DNA of 64,000 bases, taken from assembly GCF_029017505.1 (NCBI RefSeq), contig NZ_JAQGEI010000020.1:32440-96439 (forward strand), given 5' to 3'. A program made the position numbers and the translations under genes. Shown in pieces: positions 41,577-51,043 of this stretch. Under the pieces are notes generated by a model. That model had not been told where the DNA came from. It worked only from the letters and a program-made list of their open reading frames with translations, and made no database searches. Source of the stretch: Sedimenticola hydrogenitrophicus (GTDB lineage Bacteria > Pseudomonadota > Gammaproteobacteria > Chromatiales > Chromatiaceae). Each line of letters begins with the position of its first letter. The stretch's first letter is position 1.

Positions 41577-43856
41577 ATGAAGCTGGTAATTGTAGAATCA
41601 CCCGCCAAGTGTAAAACCATCAAGAAGTACCTGGGTCCGGAGTACGAGGTGCTGGCCTCCTACGGCCATGTCCGGGATCTGGTGCCGAAAGAGGGCGCGG
41701 TGGATCCCGACAACGATTTCAACATGAAGTACCAGGTCATCGAACGCAACGACCGGCATGTGCAGGCGATCGCCAAGGCGCTGAAGAAGTCGGACACCCT
41801 GCTGCTGGCGACTGACCCGGATCGCGAAGGCGAGGCGATCTCCTGGCATCTGTATGAGCTGCTGAACAACCGCAAGCTGCTGAAGGACAAGGAAGTGCAG
41901 CGCGTGGTGTTCAACGAGATCACCCAGAAGGCGATCCGGGAGGCGGTGGCACAGCCCCGCACCCTCTCCATGGACCTGGTCAACGCCCAGCAGGCGCGGC
42001 GCGCCCTGGATTATCTGGTGGGCTTCAATCTGTCGCCGCTGCTGTGGAAGAAGATCCGCCGCGGCCTCTCGGCGGGACGGGTGCAGAGCCCGGCCCTGCG
42101 CATGATCGTCGAGCGCGAGGAGGAGATCGAGGCCTTCGTCAGCCGGGAATACTGGACCATCGAGGCGGACCTGAGCAAACAGGAGCAGCCGTTCAGCGCC
42201 AAACTGACCCGCTACCAGGGCAACAAGCTCGATCAGTTCGACATCGACAACGGCGAGGCGGCCATGGCCGCCGAACAGCAGCTGCTGGCGGCCGCCGGCG
42301 GCCGCCTGAAGGTGGAGCAGGTCCAGAAGAAGCAGCGCAAGCGCAACCCGGCCGCCCCCTTCACCACCTCGACCCTGCAGCAGGAGGCCGCGCGCAAGCT
42401 CGGCTTCACCGCACAGCGCACCATGCGCACCGCGCAACAGCTGTACGAGGGTATCGACACCGGCAGCGGGGCTATCGGCCTGATCACCTACATGCGTACC
42501 GACTCGGTCAATCTCTCCGACGACGCCATCGGCGAACTGCGCGAATTCATCGCCTGCCAGTACGGTGTCGAGCAACTGCCCAAGGAACCGCGCAGCTTCA
42601 AGACCAAATCGAAAAACGCCCAGGAGGCGCACGAGGCGATCCGCATCACCTCGGTACAACGCACGCCGGAATCGCTGCACAGCCACCTGACCAAGGACCA
42701 GCACCGGCTCTACGAACTGATCTGGAAGCGCACCGTCGCCTGCCAGATGATCCACGCCACCATCGACACCGTGGCGGCGGACCTCTCCTGCGGCGCGGGC
42801 AACAACTTCCGCGCCAACGGCTCCACCGTGGCCAACGCGGGCTTCATGACCGTCTACATGGAGAGCGTCGATGACGCCAAGAAGGGCGACGGCGACGAGA
42901 AACTGCTGCCGCCGCTGCAAGAGGGCGAAATGATCACCCTGAACGGGATCCGTCCGGAACAGCACTTCACCGAGCCGCCACCGCGCTACAGCGAGGCGAG
43001 TCTGGTCAAGGCCCTGGAGGAGCACGGCATCGGCCGCCCCTCCACCTACGCCTCGATCATCTCCACCCTGCAGGATCGCGAATACGTGCAGCTGGAGAAG
43101 AAACGCTTCCACCCCAGCGACGTCGGCCGGGTGGTCAACAAGTTCCTGACCCAGTACTTCACCCGCTATGTGGACTACGACTTTACCGCGCGGCTGGAAG
43201 ACGAGCTGGACGCCATCGCGCGCGGCGAACAGGAGTGGGTGCCGCTGCTGCGCCAGTTCTGGGCGCCGTTCAAGGAGCGCATCGACCATACCGAGGAGAA
43301 CGTCAAGCGCAGCGATGTGACCCACGAGGCCCTGGACGAGGCCTGCCCCAGCTGTGGCAAGCCGCTCTCCATCCGCCTGGGACGGCACGGCCGCTTCATC
43401 GGCTGCACCAACTACCCCGAGTGTGACTACACCCGTGATCTGAACGGCGACAAGCGGGAGCAGGAAGAGCCGACCATCGTCGAGGGCAGGCAGTGTCCCG
43501 AGTGCCAGTCCGACCTGGTGATCAAACGGGGCAAGTACGGCAAGTTCATCGGCTGCAGCAACTATCCCGCCTGTCGCCACATCGAGCCGCTGGAGAAACC
43601 CGAGGATACCGGTGTCACCTGTCCGAAATGCGCCAAGGGCACGCTGATGAAGCGCAAATCGCGGCGCGGCAAGATATTTTACTCCTGCTCCACCTACCCG
43701 GGTTGTGATTACGCCACCTGGAACGAGCCAGTCGCCGAGCCCTGCCCCAGCTGCGGCTGGCCGATCCTCACCATCAAGACCACCAAGCGCAATGGCACCG
43801 AGAAGGTCTGCCCGCAGAAGGAGTGCTCCTTTTCAGAACCGGTCGAGGAGTCCTGA
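41577..43856 (+). CDS. topA: DNA topoisomerase I
   Basis: 759 aa, type IA. The TOPRIM domain starts MKLVIVESPAKCKTIKKYLG and holds the metal motif TDPDREGEAISWHL. The catalytic Tyr is Tyr305 in GLITYMRTDS. RPSTYASIISTLQDREY is the second conserved segment. The C-terminus has four zinc-ribbon-type units (CPSCGKPL, CPECQSDL, CPKCAKGT, CPSCGWPI), each with a paired Cys set. The protein relaxes negative supercoils. It is shorter than the E. coli enzyme, mainly in the C-terminal region, which is within the family range. Confidence 0.97.
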   Translation: MKLVIVESPAKCKTIKKYLGPEYEVLASYGHVRDLVPKEGAVDPDNDFNMKYQVIERNDRHVQAIAKALKKSDTLLLATDPDREGEAISWHLYELLNNRKLLKDKEVQRVVFNEITQKAIREAVAQPRTLSMDLVNAQQARRALDYLVGFNLSPLLWKKIRRGLSAGRVQSPALRMIVEREEEIEAFVSREYWTIEADLSKQEQPFSAKLTRYQGNKLDQFDIDNGEAAMAAEQQLLAAAGGRLKVEQVQKKQRKRNPAAPFTTSTLQQEAARKLGFTAQRTMRTAQQLYEGIDTGSGAIGLITYMRTDSVNLSDDAIGELREFIACQYGVEQLPKEPRSFKTKSKNAQEAHEAIRITSVQRTPESLHSHLTKDQHRLYELIWKRTVACQMIHATIDTVAADLSCGAGNNFRANGSTVANAGFMTVYMESVDDAKKGDGDEKLLPPLQEGEMITLNGIRPEQHFTEPPPRYSEASLVKALEEHGIGRPSTYASIISTLQDREYVQLEKKRFHPSDVGRVVNKFLTQYFTRYVDYDFTARLEDELDAIARGEQEWVPLLRQFWAPFKERIDHTEENVKRSDVTHEALDEACPSCGKPLSIRLGRHGRFIGCTNYPECDYTRDLNGDKREQEEPTIVEGRQCPECQSDLVIKRGKYGKFIGCSNYPACRHIEPLEKPEDTGVTCPKCAKGTLMKRKSRRGKIFYSCSTYPGCDYATWNEPVAEPCPSCGWPILTIKTTKRNGTEKVCPQKECSFSEPVEES

Positions 43857-43966
43857 GCGGTCCCGGCCCGAGCATTTCATGAATCGCGCATAAAGAACTC
43901 GGGGGGAAGGGGTCGCAGTCAAGCCGCCCGGACCAGCGCGATGCCCCCGCTCTCATTGAGCGGAGC

Positions 43967-44341
43967 GTAGAGTTAAGTCCCGATCTAATCCAGCATCGTA
44001 GCCTGGATGAAGCCGCCACCACCGAATCAGGGAGTTAAGCACAGGGGCTGGTGGCGGCGTAATCCGGGGAGTGGGACGGACGCCGAGCAGAGCCCTGGAT
44101 TCCGCCCGCTTGGGGTTCAAGGGTCTGTCGGGGTTTCGTGGGGCGGGCTTCATCCAGGCTACCGTGCTGTGCGCCTGTCCAGCTCCCATGGAGCGGACTC
44201 CACCCAGGTCACAAACTGGGAGCGGTAAGCCTGCCCACCTGCTCCCTATTAGCGTTTGTTCGCGGCTTTAATGACCGGTATCCGACTCGGCTAAGTATGA
44301 TGGGTAATCAGGTAGGGTTAAGCCCCGGCCTAATCCAGCAT
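43967..44341. repeat. Inverted-repeat element and duplicated merR 3' end
   Basis: Two structures share this gap. A 165-bp element at 43998-44162 has perfect 17-bp ends (GTAGCCTGGATGAAGCC and its inverse) and an internal CGTAATCCGGGG / CCTGGATTCCG pair. A 30-bp direct repeat lies at 43967-43996 and 44312-44341 (26 of 30 identical); its right copy covers the end of the merR gene and its stop. A half-copy of family B (GGGGTCGCAGTCAAGCC) lies at about 43909-43925. No gene in 43857-44329. Confidence 0.65.
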
Positions 44342-44740
44342 GATCCGGATAAAGTCGCACTCCTCAGGCCAGCCACCCTCACAAGGGCAGGCCTCCAGCA
44401 GTCTCTCCAGCTTTGCCCGGCGCCGGTTCAGCTCCTCAAACTGCTTCAACACCAGTTCATGCTGCCGCTGGATACGCTCCTGAACCATGGCGCACTCGAT
44501 CTCGTCACCTTCCGGATAACAGAGTTTCAGCAACTCCGTCACGCTACGCAGCGGGAAACCCAGGTCCCGGCAGTTCTTGATGAAACGGACCTGCTCAATC
44601 ATCTTCAGGGGGTAAGTCCGGTAACCCGATCTGTTTCGGGGCGGGCCGTCGATCAACCCCTTCTGTTCATAAAAACGTATCGCCGATACACTGATCCCCG
44701 CACGCTGGGCAAGTTGCCCGATAGTCAACACTTCATCCAT
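44330..44740 (-). CDS. MerR-family metal-responsive regulator
   Basis: 136 aa. N-terminal winged HTH LTIGQLAQRAGISVSAIRFY then EQKGLIDGPPRNRSGYRTY is typical MerR. A long dimerisation helix follows. Cysteines sit where metal-sensing MerR members bind ligand: Cys at the start of the dimer helix (KLCYPEGDEIECAM) and a C-terminal loop CPCEGGWPEEC. This favours a metal rather than an organic ligand, but the metal cannot be named. AAGGAGG precedes the start. It is divergent from an RND efflux pair 350 bases away, its likely target. Confidence 0.85.
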   Translation of the reverse strand: MDEVLTIGQLAQRAGISVSAIRFYEQKGLIDGPPRNRSGYRTYPLKMIEQVRFIKNCRDLGFPLRSVTELLKLCYPEGDEIECAMVQERIQRQHELVLKQFEELNRRRAKLERLLEACPCEGGWPEECDFIRIMLD

Positions 44741-44753
44741 AAACCTCCTTAAA

Positions 44754-44772
44754 TCACTTTTATATCAAGTGA
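44754..44772. promoter_or_regulatory. Candidate MerR-type operator
   Basis: TCACTT-N7-AAGTGA is a perfect 6-bp dyad with the 7-base centre typical of CueR/MerR operators, 14 bases upstream of the regulator's start codon. Its position suggests autoregulation. Confidence 0.5.
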
Positions 44773-45091
44773 ATACAAGGTCGACTCTAAAGCCTAAACC
44801 CACTGCAGGGTCAACAGAATTCGGCCCCCGGCAGGCCGCCTTCCCCAGGCTCTATTTCTCTGCCGCGGAAGCGGAGAAGAATGTGACTTTTAGCCACCTC
44901 CAATGGTGACAAATCTCAAGCCCGCCAGGCTTCATCCGCAAGGCCGCGGAAAATTCACCTGGCTTGATATTTCGCATCGCGTAGAATCAGCACAACGCCT
45001 ACTATCAATCTAGACTACTCGGTGCCATCCCGTACCCTGCCCGTCATACCCAGCCAAATAAGAAACAGCCTACCCTCGGAGTCTTGAAACC
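44773..45091. other. Intergenic gap before the RND operon
   Basis: About 320 bases with no gene. It contains inverted CAAGCC / GGCTTG segments near 44912-44980. The efflux promoter must lie here or over the dyad at 44754, but no clear hexamers were fixed. Confidence 0.4.
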
Positions 45092-46444
45092 ATGCCCATC
45101 AGCAAAAAGTGGGTCATCCTGATCCCGGTCATTGCCGGTGTCGCCGCCCTGATGGCGCTCAAACAGAGCAGTAATCCACCGGTACAGGAGGCACGCCAGG
45201 AGCAGGCGCGCCTGGTGCGCGTGATCCGCGCCCCCAGCCTTACCGTGATACCGACCGCCCAGGGACACGGCAGCGTCAGGCCCAGCCGTACCTGGGAGGC
45301 GGTGGCCCAGGTCAAGGGCAAGATCGTGGAGAAACAGCCGGCGCTGCAGAAGGGCGCCATCCTGGAGGCGCACAGCCTGATCCTGCGCATCGACCCGGCG
45401 GATTACGAGCTGGCCATCGCCCAGTCCGAGGCGGATATCCAGGCCACCCGGGCGCAGCTCGACGAACTGGCCGCCAAGGCCAGCAATACCGAGGCGTCGC
45501 TGAAGATCGAACAGGCCGCCCTGGCGCTGAACCAGAAGGAGCTGGCGCGCAAGCGCCAGCTGGTGGACAAGGGCGGCATCAGCCGCTCCGACCTGGAGGT
45601 CCAGGAGCGCAGCCTGCTGACCCAGCAACAGAGCGTGCAGGCGCAGATCAACACCCTCAACCTGTTCCCCAGCCAGAAGGCACTGCTGGAGGCGCAGCTG
45701 GCACGCCACATGGCCACCCTGGCGAGCGCGCGCCGCAGTCTCGCCAATACCGAGATCCGTCTCCCCTTCACCAGCCGGATTGCCGAGGTGAACGTGGAAC
45801 AGGGACAGTACGTGCGCGAGGGCGAACTGCTGGTGGCCGCCGACGCTCTGGACAAGGCCGAGATCGAGATCCAGATCCCCATCACCCAGATGAGTCACCT
45901 GGTACACGCCGGCCGACCCATCGATGTGCTCAACCTGGACCCGGGCGATGCCCTGCAGCAGATCGGACTGAGCGCCACCGCCACGCTGCGGGAGAACGGG
46001 TTGAGTGCCTCCTGGGAGGCCCGCTTCGCCCGCTTGAGCGACACCCTGGACCCGAAAACCCGCACCGTCGGGGTGATTGTCGAGGTAGACGAGCCCTATG
46101 CCAATGTGATGCCGGGGCGCCGACCGCCGCTGGTGAAGGGGTTGTTTGTTCAGGTCACCCTGGCCGGCAAAGCCCGCCCCGACAGCCTGGTGGTGCCGCG
46201 CTCCGCCCTGCATGCCGGGCGTCTCTACGTGGTGAACGGGCAGCAGCGGCTGGAGATACGCGAGGTGGAGGTGGAGATGTTGCAACCCGGTTTCGCCACC
46301 ATCGCCGCCGGCCTGCAGCCGGGGGAACAGGTGGTGATCTCGGACCTGGTGCCGGCCATCCAGGAGATGCTGCTCAAACCGGTTCAGGACCCGGCGACTG
46401 AACAGCGTCTGGCGCGCCTGGCGGCCGGGGAGCAGATGCCATGA
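45092..46444 (+). CDS. RND efflux periplasmic adaptor (membrane fusion protein)
   Basis: 450 aa. One N-terminal membrane anchor (WVILIPVIAGVAALMAL), then a lipoyl-type half near residues 60-100, a coiled-coil hairpin at about residues 110-210 rich in Gln, Glu and Ala, the second lipoyl half (TEIRLPFTSRIAEVNVEQGQ) and a beta-barrel/membrane-proximal domain. This is the HlyD/AcrA layout. The protein bridges the inner-membrane pump to an outer-membrane channel. CGGAG precedes the start. Its stop overlaps the pump gene by four bases (ATGA). No tolC-like gene is nearby. Confidence 0.93.
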   Translation: MPISKKWVILIPVIAGVAALMALKQSSNPPVQEARQEQARLVRVIRAPSLTVIPTAQGHGSVRPSRTWEAVAQVKGKIVEKQPALQKGAILEAHSLILRIDPADYELAIAQSEADIQATRAQLDELAAKASNTEASLKIEQAALALNQKELARKRQLVDKGGISRSDLEVQERSLLTQQQSVQAQINTLNLFPSQKALLEAQLARHMATLASARRSLANTEIRLPFTSRIAEVNVEQGQYVREGELLVAADALDKAEIEIQIPITQMSHLVHAGRPIDVLNLDPGDALQQIGLSATATLRENGLSASWEARFARLSDTLDPKTRTVGVIVEVDEPYANVMPGRRPPLVKGLFVQVTLAGKARPDSLVVPRSALHAGRLYVVNGQQRLEIREVEVEMLQPGFATIAAGLQPGEQVVISDLVPAIQEMLLKPVQDPATEQRLARLAAGEQMP

Positions 46445-49400
46445 TCGCCTTCTTTGCCCGCCACCCGACGGCCGGCAACCTGCTGATGCTGTTTCTGGCC
46501 GTGCTCGGGTTCTCCACCCTGCCCGGCCTGCAGCGCGAGACCTTCCCCGACTTCGCCGCCGAGCAGCTGCAGATCACCGTCGCCTACCCCGGGGCCAGTG
46601 CCGAGGACGTGGAGGAGGCGATCTGCCAGCGCCTGGAGGACGCCATCGATGGCGTCAGCGAAGTGGAAGAGCTGCGCTGCGAGGCGCGCGAGGGGGTCGC
46701 CATCGCGGTGGCGGAGATGGTGGAAGGGGGCGACATGGCCCGCTTCATGGACGACATCAAGAGCGAGGTGGAGGCGATCAACACCTTCCCCGCGGAGACC
46801 GAACTGCCGGTGATCAAGGAGCTGGGGCGCACCGACAACGTGGTGGCGATCGCCATCACCGGCCCCATGTCGGTGAGTGACCTGAAGGCCTACGCGGAGC
46901 AGGTCAAGGAGCGGATGCAGCGGCTGGCGGAGATCTCGCAGGTCGAGATCAACGGTTTTTCCGACCACCAGCTGCGCATCGAGGTGCCGGCCCGCGCCCT
47001 GCTGCAATACGGCATCAGCATGACGGACGTGGCCGACAGCGTGCGCCGCCAGGGCATCGATCTGCCCGCCGGCTCCCTGGAGACGGCCGACCGCGACCTG
47101 CTGATCCGCTTCACCGATCTGCGGCGCAGCCCCGATGAGCTGGCCGATCTGACCGTAGTGAGTGCCAACTCCGGCGCCGAGATCCGGCTCGGCGACATCG
47201 CCCGCATCAGTGACCGCTTCGAGCTGGACGAGGAGCAGGTGCTGTTCAACGGTCAGCGCGCCGCCCTGCTGCAGGTGATCAAGACCAAGCAGCAGGATAC
47301 CATCAAGGTGATGGACGCGGTGAGCCGCTTCCTGGAGCGGGAGCTGCGCCCCGGCGCCCCCCGCGGGGTGCAATTTCATATCACCCAGGACCGCTCCTCC
47401 ATCGTCAAGGACCGCCTCGGTCTGCTGCTGAAGAATGGCGGCCAGGGGCTGGTGCTGGTGTTCCTGGTGATGTGGCTGTTCTTCCAGGGGCGCTTCGCCT
47501 TCTGGGTCGCCATGGGCCTGCCGGTCTCCTTCCTCGGCGCGCTGTTTTTCATGAGCATCCTCGGCCTGACCATCAACATGATCACCATGGTGGCGCTGCT
47601 GATCGCCATCGGCCTGCTGATGGATGACGCCATCGTCATCGCCGAGAACATCGCCACCCGGCTGCGCCGCGGCAACGGCGCCATGCAGGCGGCCATCGAC
47701 GGCACCCGCCAGGTCTCTCCCGGCGTTATCTCCTCGTTTCTCACCACCGTCTCGGTATTCGGCCCACTGGCGTTTCTCTCCGGCCACATGGGCAAGGTGC
47801 TGCAGTTCATCCCCATGGTGTTGCTGCTGGTGTTGGCGATCAGCCTGATCGAGGCGTTCCTGATCCTGCCCCATCACCTGGCCCACTCCCTGAAACACCA
47901 CGAGCAGCAGGTGAGCCGGTTTCGCCAGGCCTTCGACAGCCGCCTGATCCATTTCCGCGACCACACGGTGGGCCATCTGGTGGACTGGGCCATCCATCAG
48001 CGTTACTGGTTCATCGGCATGATCATCGCACTGTTCCTGCTCAGCATCGGCATGCTGGTGGGCGGCAAACTGAAATTCCAGTCCTTCCCGGACATCGAGG
48101 GGGACATTATCGAGGCGCGCATCCTGCTGCCCCAGGGCACGCCGCTGGCGCGCACCGAGGCGGTGGTCCGGCAGGTGACCGATGCCATCCGCGTGGTGGA
48201 CGACCACTTCGCCCCCCTGCAGCCGGACCGGCAGCGGCTGGTGCGCAACGTGCAGGTGCGCTTCAACTACAACCAGGATGCCAATGAGAGCGGGCCCCAC
48301 CTGGCCACGGTCACGGCGGACCTGCTCACTGCCGAGGCGCGCAGCGGCCACCTGGACGATTACATCAATCTGTGGCGCGAAACCACCGGCGAGATCCCCG
48401 ACCTGGTGGCACTGAACTTCAAGGAGCCAACCATCGGCCCGGGCGGAATCCCGCTGGAGATCCGCCTCACCGGCCCCGATCTGGACCAGCTCAAACAGGC
48501 CTCGCTGGAGCTGCAGGGGTGGCTCGCCAGCTATCGCGGCACCTTTGACCTGTCGGACAACCTGCGTCCCGGCAAACCGGAACTGCGGCTGCGCCTGCGT
48601 GACGGCGCCTTGGCGCTGGGCCTGGACGCCTCCACCATCGCTACCCAACTGAGGGCCGCCTTCTACGGCACCACCGCGAGCGAGATCCAGATCGGCCCCG
48701 AGGCCTATGAGATCGACGTGCGGCTGGCTGCGGACGACCGTGCCAACCTGACCGATGTGGAGGACTTCCGCATCACCACCGCCGCGGGTGCTCAGGTACC
48801 CCTGAGCGCGGTGGCCCGGATCGAGGAGGCGCGCGGTTTCTCGCGTATCCTGCGGGTCGACGGGGTACGCACCGTCACCATCAGCGGCGATCTCGATACC
48901 CGCATGGCCAACGCCCGGGAGGTGATCAACCACACCCTCGCCAACTTCATCCCGGAGCTGCTGAACCGCTATCCCGGCATGCAGGCGATGATCGAGGGCC
49001 AGTCCAAGGACACCGCCAAGACCGGTGGCTCCATGCTGCGCAGCTTTGCCATCGGCCTGGTGGGCATCTTCATCCTGCTCAGCTTCCAGTTCCGCAGCTA
49101 TGTGGAGCCGCTGGTGGTGATGGCGATCATCCCGCTGGCCCTGATCGGTGTCATCTGGGGCCATCTGCTGATGGGGCTCAGCTTCACCATGCCCGGCATC
49201 ATCGGCTTCACCTCCCTGGCCGGCATCGTGGTCAACGACTCGATCCTGCTGGTGGAGTTTCTCAAGCTGCGTGTTAAAGAGGGCCATCACATCGTCGAGG
49301 CGGCCAAGCTGGCCAGCCGCGACCGCTTCCGCGCCGTGCTGCTCACCTCCATCACCACCATTGCCGGACTGACACCGCTGCTGCTGGAGAAGAGCATGCA

Positions 49401-49563
49401 GGCCCAGGTGCTGGTGCCGCTGGCCACCAGCATCGTCTTCGGTCTGCTGGCCACCACCCTGCTGGTGCTGCTGGTGGTACCCGCCCTGTTCAGCATCCTG
49501 CACGACCTGGGCATCGCCACCACCGCCAAGGAGCTGGCTGCGATAGAGAGCGAAACCACCTGA
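46441..49563 (+). CDS. RND-family efflux permease (AcrB/HAE1-like)
   Basis: 1040 aa, normal RND length, with twelve membrane segments and two large periplasmic loops. The N-terminus (FFARHPTAGNLLMLFLAVLG) and the first porter domain (QITVAYPGASAEDVEEAICQ) are typical. The proton-relay Asp pair is in GLLMDDAIVIAENI in TM4, and the second half has FTMPGIIGFTSLAGIVVNDS with VNDSILLVEF. Substrate range cannot be read from sequence. With a metal-type MerR regulator alongside, metal efflux is possible, but the proton-relay signature fits the multidrug (HAE) branch better than the CusA branch. Confidence 0.93.
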   Translation: MIAFFARHPTAGNLLMLFLAVLGFSTLPGLQRETFPDFAAEQLQITVAYPGASAEDVEEAICQRLEDAIDGVSEVEELRCEAREGVAIAVAEMVEGGDMARFMDDIKSEVEAINTFPAETELPVIKELGRTDNVVAIAITGPMSVSDLKAYAEQVKERMQRLAEISQVEINGFSDHQLRIEVPARALLQYGISMTDVADSVRRQGIDLPAGSLETADRDLLIRFTDLRRSPDELADLTVVSANSGAEIRLGDIARISDRFELDEEQVLFNGQRAALLQVIKTKQQDTIKVMDAVSRFLERELRPGAPRGVQFHITQDRSSIVKDRLGLLLKNGGQGLVLVFLVMWLFFQGRFAFWVAMGLPVSFLGALFFMSILGLTINMITMVALLIAIGLLMDDAIVIAENIATRLRRGNGAMQAAIDGTRQVSPGVISSFLTTVSVFGPLAFLSGHMGKVLQFIPMVLLLVLAISLIEAFLILPHHLAHSLKHHEQQVSRFRQAFDSRLIHFRDHTVGHLVDWAIHQRYWFIGMIIALFLLSIGMLVGGKLKFQSFPDIEGDIIEARILLPQGTPLARTEAVVRQVTDAIRVVDDHFAPLQPDRQRLVRNVQVRFNYNQDANESGPHLATVTADLLTAEARSGHLDDYINLWRETTGEIPDLVALNFKEPTIGPGGIPLEIRLTGPDLDQLKQASLELQGWLASYRGTFDLSDNLRPGKPELRLRLRDGALALGLDASTIATQLRAAFYGTTASEIQIGPEAYEIDVRLAADDRANLTDVEDFRITTAAGAQVPLSAVARIEEARGFSRILRVDGVRTVTISGDLDTRMANAREVINHTLANFIPELLNRYPGMQAMIEGQSKDTAKTGGSMLRSFAIGLVGIFILLSFQFRSYVEPLVVMAIIPLALIGVIWGHLLMGLSFTMPGIIGFTSLAGIVVNDSILLVEFLKLRVKEGHHIVEAAKLASRDRFRAVLLTSITTIAGLTPLLLEKSMQAQVLVPLATSIVFGLLATTLLVLLVVPALFSILHDLGIATTAKELAAIESETT

Positions 49564-49572
49564 GCCGTATTT

Positions 49573-49995
49573 AGGGGTCGGAGTCGAATGGCACTCAATT
49601 AGGCAGTCTATTCCCGTGAAAGTAAGTAGATCGTCATCCCGGCGCAGGCCGGGATCCATATCCACCAATGGTGGTCGCTTCTCTGGATTATTCGCTCCGC
49701 TCACCCTTCGGGCCGACTTTCAGTCGTTCAACGCGCTTCGCGCTTTAGTCCGGCCTGCGCCGGAATGACGGGAGTTTTAAGCTTAACTAAGTAGCATTCG
49801 GGTCGGAGTCGAATGGCACTTGCTTGACCGTCATCCCGGCGCAGGCCGGAGGAGTGGTGCAGAAGGAGTGGTACAGGGATGTACCGTTTACGGACCTAAG
49901 GATGGAATCCAGACTGCTTGGGAAGGGGTCGGAGTCAAGCCGCCCGAACAAGAGATGATTTCCCGAAACCCCTGTGCGGCTTGACTCCGACCCCT
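49573..49995. repeat. Nested repeat cluster (families B, C and others)
   Basis: In order: GGGGTCGGAGTCGAATGGCA at 49574; an inverted pair built on CCCGGCGCAGGCCGGGATCC (49638-49657) and CCGGCCTGCGCCGG (49750-49763); an inverse family C end near 49777-49799; a second GGGTCGGAGTCGAATGGCAC at 49800 followed by CCCGGCGCAGGCCGG; a 42-bp GGTACAGGGATGTACC unit (49864-49905) repeated inverted at 58732-58773; and a complete family B palindrome at 49924-49995. It fills most of the 547-base gap after the RND gene. No gene seen. Confidence 0.75.
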
Positions 49996-50110
49996 GAGGC
50001 CCCCCCCCCGACAACCCGGGGAGCTCCCGGTAATCATTTCATGCCTTTTATTAATCCCCGTATTGGTTCACACTTGGGCCAAATGACTGAATCAATCGGG
50101 AGCTGGCTAT

Positions 50111-50932
50111 ATGAAAGTGACCTGGGAATCGGGCGATGCCTATGAGCTCTACATGGGCCGCTGGAGCCGGCTCGTCGCCAAACCCTTCCTCGACTGGCTG
50201 AACCCGGCGCCGGGGCTGCGCTGGCTGGATGTCGGCTGCGGTACCGGCCCGCTGAGCGATATCATCCTCAACCACTACAAGCCGGCCGAGCTGTATGCCG
50301 TGGACCAGTCCGAGAGCTTCATCAAGTCCGCGCAGATGCGCCTGCGCCAGGGCATCCAGCTGCGGGTCGGCGAGGCCACGGCCCTGCCGGTGGACGACGC
50401 TGCCGTCGATATCACCGTCTCCGGACTGCTGCTCAACATCCCGCCGGACCCCGACCGGGTGCTGCGGGAGATGGTGCGGGTCACCGCAGATAGCGGCAGC
50501 GTCGCCGCCTATGTCTGGGACTACGCCGGCAGCATGGAGATGCTGAATTACTTCTGGGATGCGGCGGTGGAACTCAACCTGATGGCCGAGGTGATGCACG
50601 AGGGCAAGCGCTTTGCCGACTGCAACAAACCGGTGCTGCGCCAGCTGTTCAGCGACGCCGGCCTTGCCGACATCGCCCTCACCTCGTTCGAGATCACCCA
50701 GGAGTTCCCCGACTTCGAGCAGTTCTGGGGACCGTTCCAGGCCGGCCAGGGCACCGCTCCGACCTATCTGCTGCAACAACCAGAGACCGACCAGGCGGCC
50801 CTGCGCGAACTCCTGAGGGAGCGCCTGCCCACCGCCAGCGACGGCTCCATCCGACTGCGCGCGCGCGCCTGGGCGATCAAGGGACGGGTCGAGAAGCCGC
50901 TCGCCACCCCAGACGATGCCGCAATTGATTGA
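50111..50932 (+). CDS. Class I SAM-dependent methyltransferase
   Basis: 273 aa. SAM motif I is LRWLDVGCGTGPLSDII (about residues 36-52), motif II region LYAVDQSESFIKSAQ, then GEATALPVDDAAVDITVSGL for motifs III-IV. The N-terminal YELYMGRWSRLVAKPFLDWL is common in small UbiE/Methyltransf_11-type enzymes. The substrate cannot be deduced. Single gene; no operon partner. Confidence 0.85.
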   Translation: MKVTWESGDAYELYMGRWSRLVAKPFLDWLNPAPGLRWLDVGCGTGPLSDIILNHYKPAELYAVDQSESFIKSAQMRLRQGIQLRVGEATALPVDDAAVDITVSGLLLNIPPDPDRVLREMVRVTADSGSVAAYVWDYAGSMEMLNYFWDAAVELNLMAEVMHEGKRFADCNKPVLRQLFSDAGLADIALTSFEITQEFPDFEQFWGPFQAGQGTAPTYLLQQPETDQAALRELLRERLPTASDGSIRLRARAWAIKGRVEKPLATPDDAAID

Positions 50933-51043
50933 TCAGCGGCTGTACCGGGAAACTGCTGGCCGGGGCGATTCACTGCTATTATTTCACCATACGGCAACCA
51001 TTCCGGCGGCAGGCGACCTGGCTGGCGGACAGGACAACGACGG

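Noticed and set aside
41598..43580. 660-codon minus-strand open frame opposite topA
   Set aside because: No domain, and topA is unambiguous on the plus strand.
46384..49704. Very long minus-strand open frame opposite the RND permease
   Set aside because: Its translation is His/Gln/Gly-rich without any domain, and it mirrors the codon pattern of the real gene on the other strand. It is a GC-bias shadow.
49813..49828. TGGCACTTGCTTGACC as a second sigma-54 promoter
   Set aside because: The TGGCAC is part of the repeat end GAATGGCACTT, and the GG-GC distance does not fit the -24/-12 rule.
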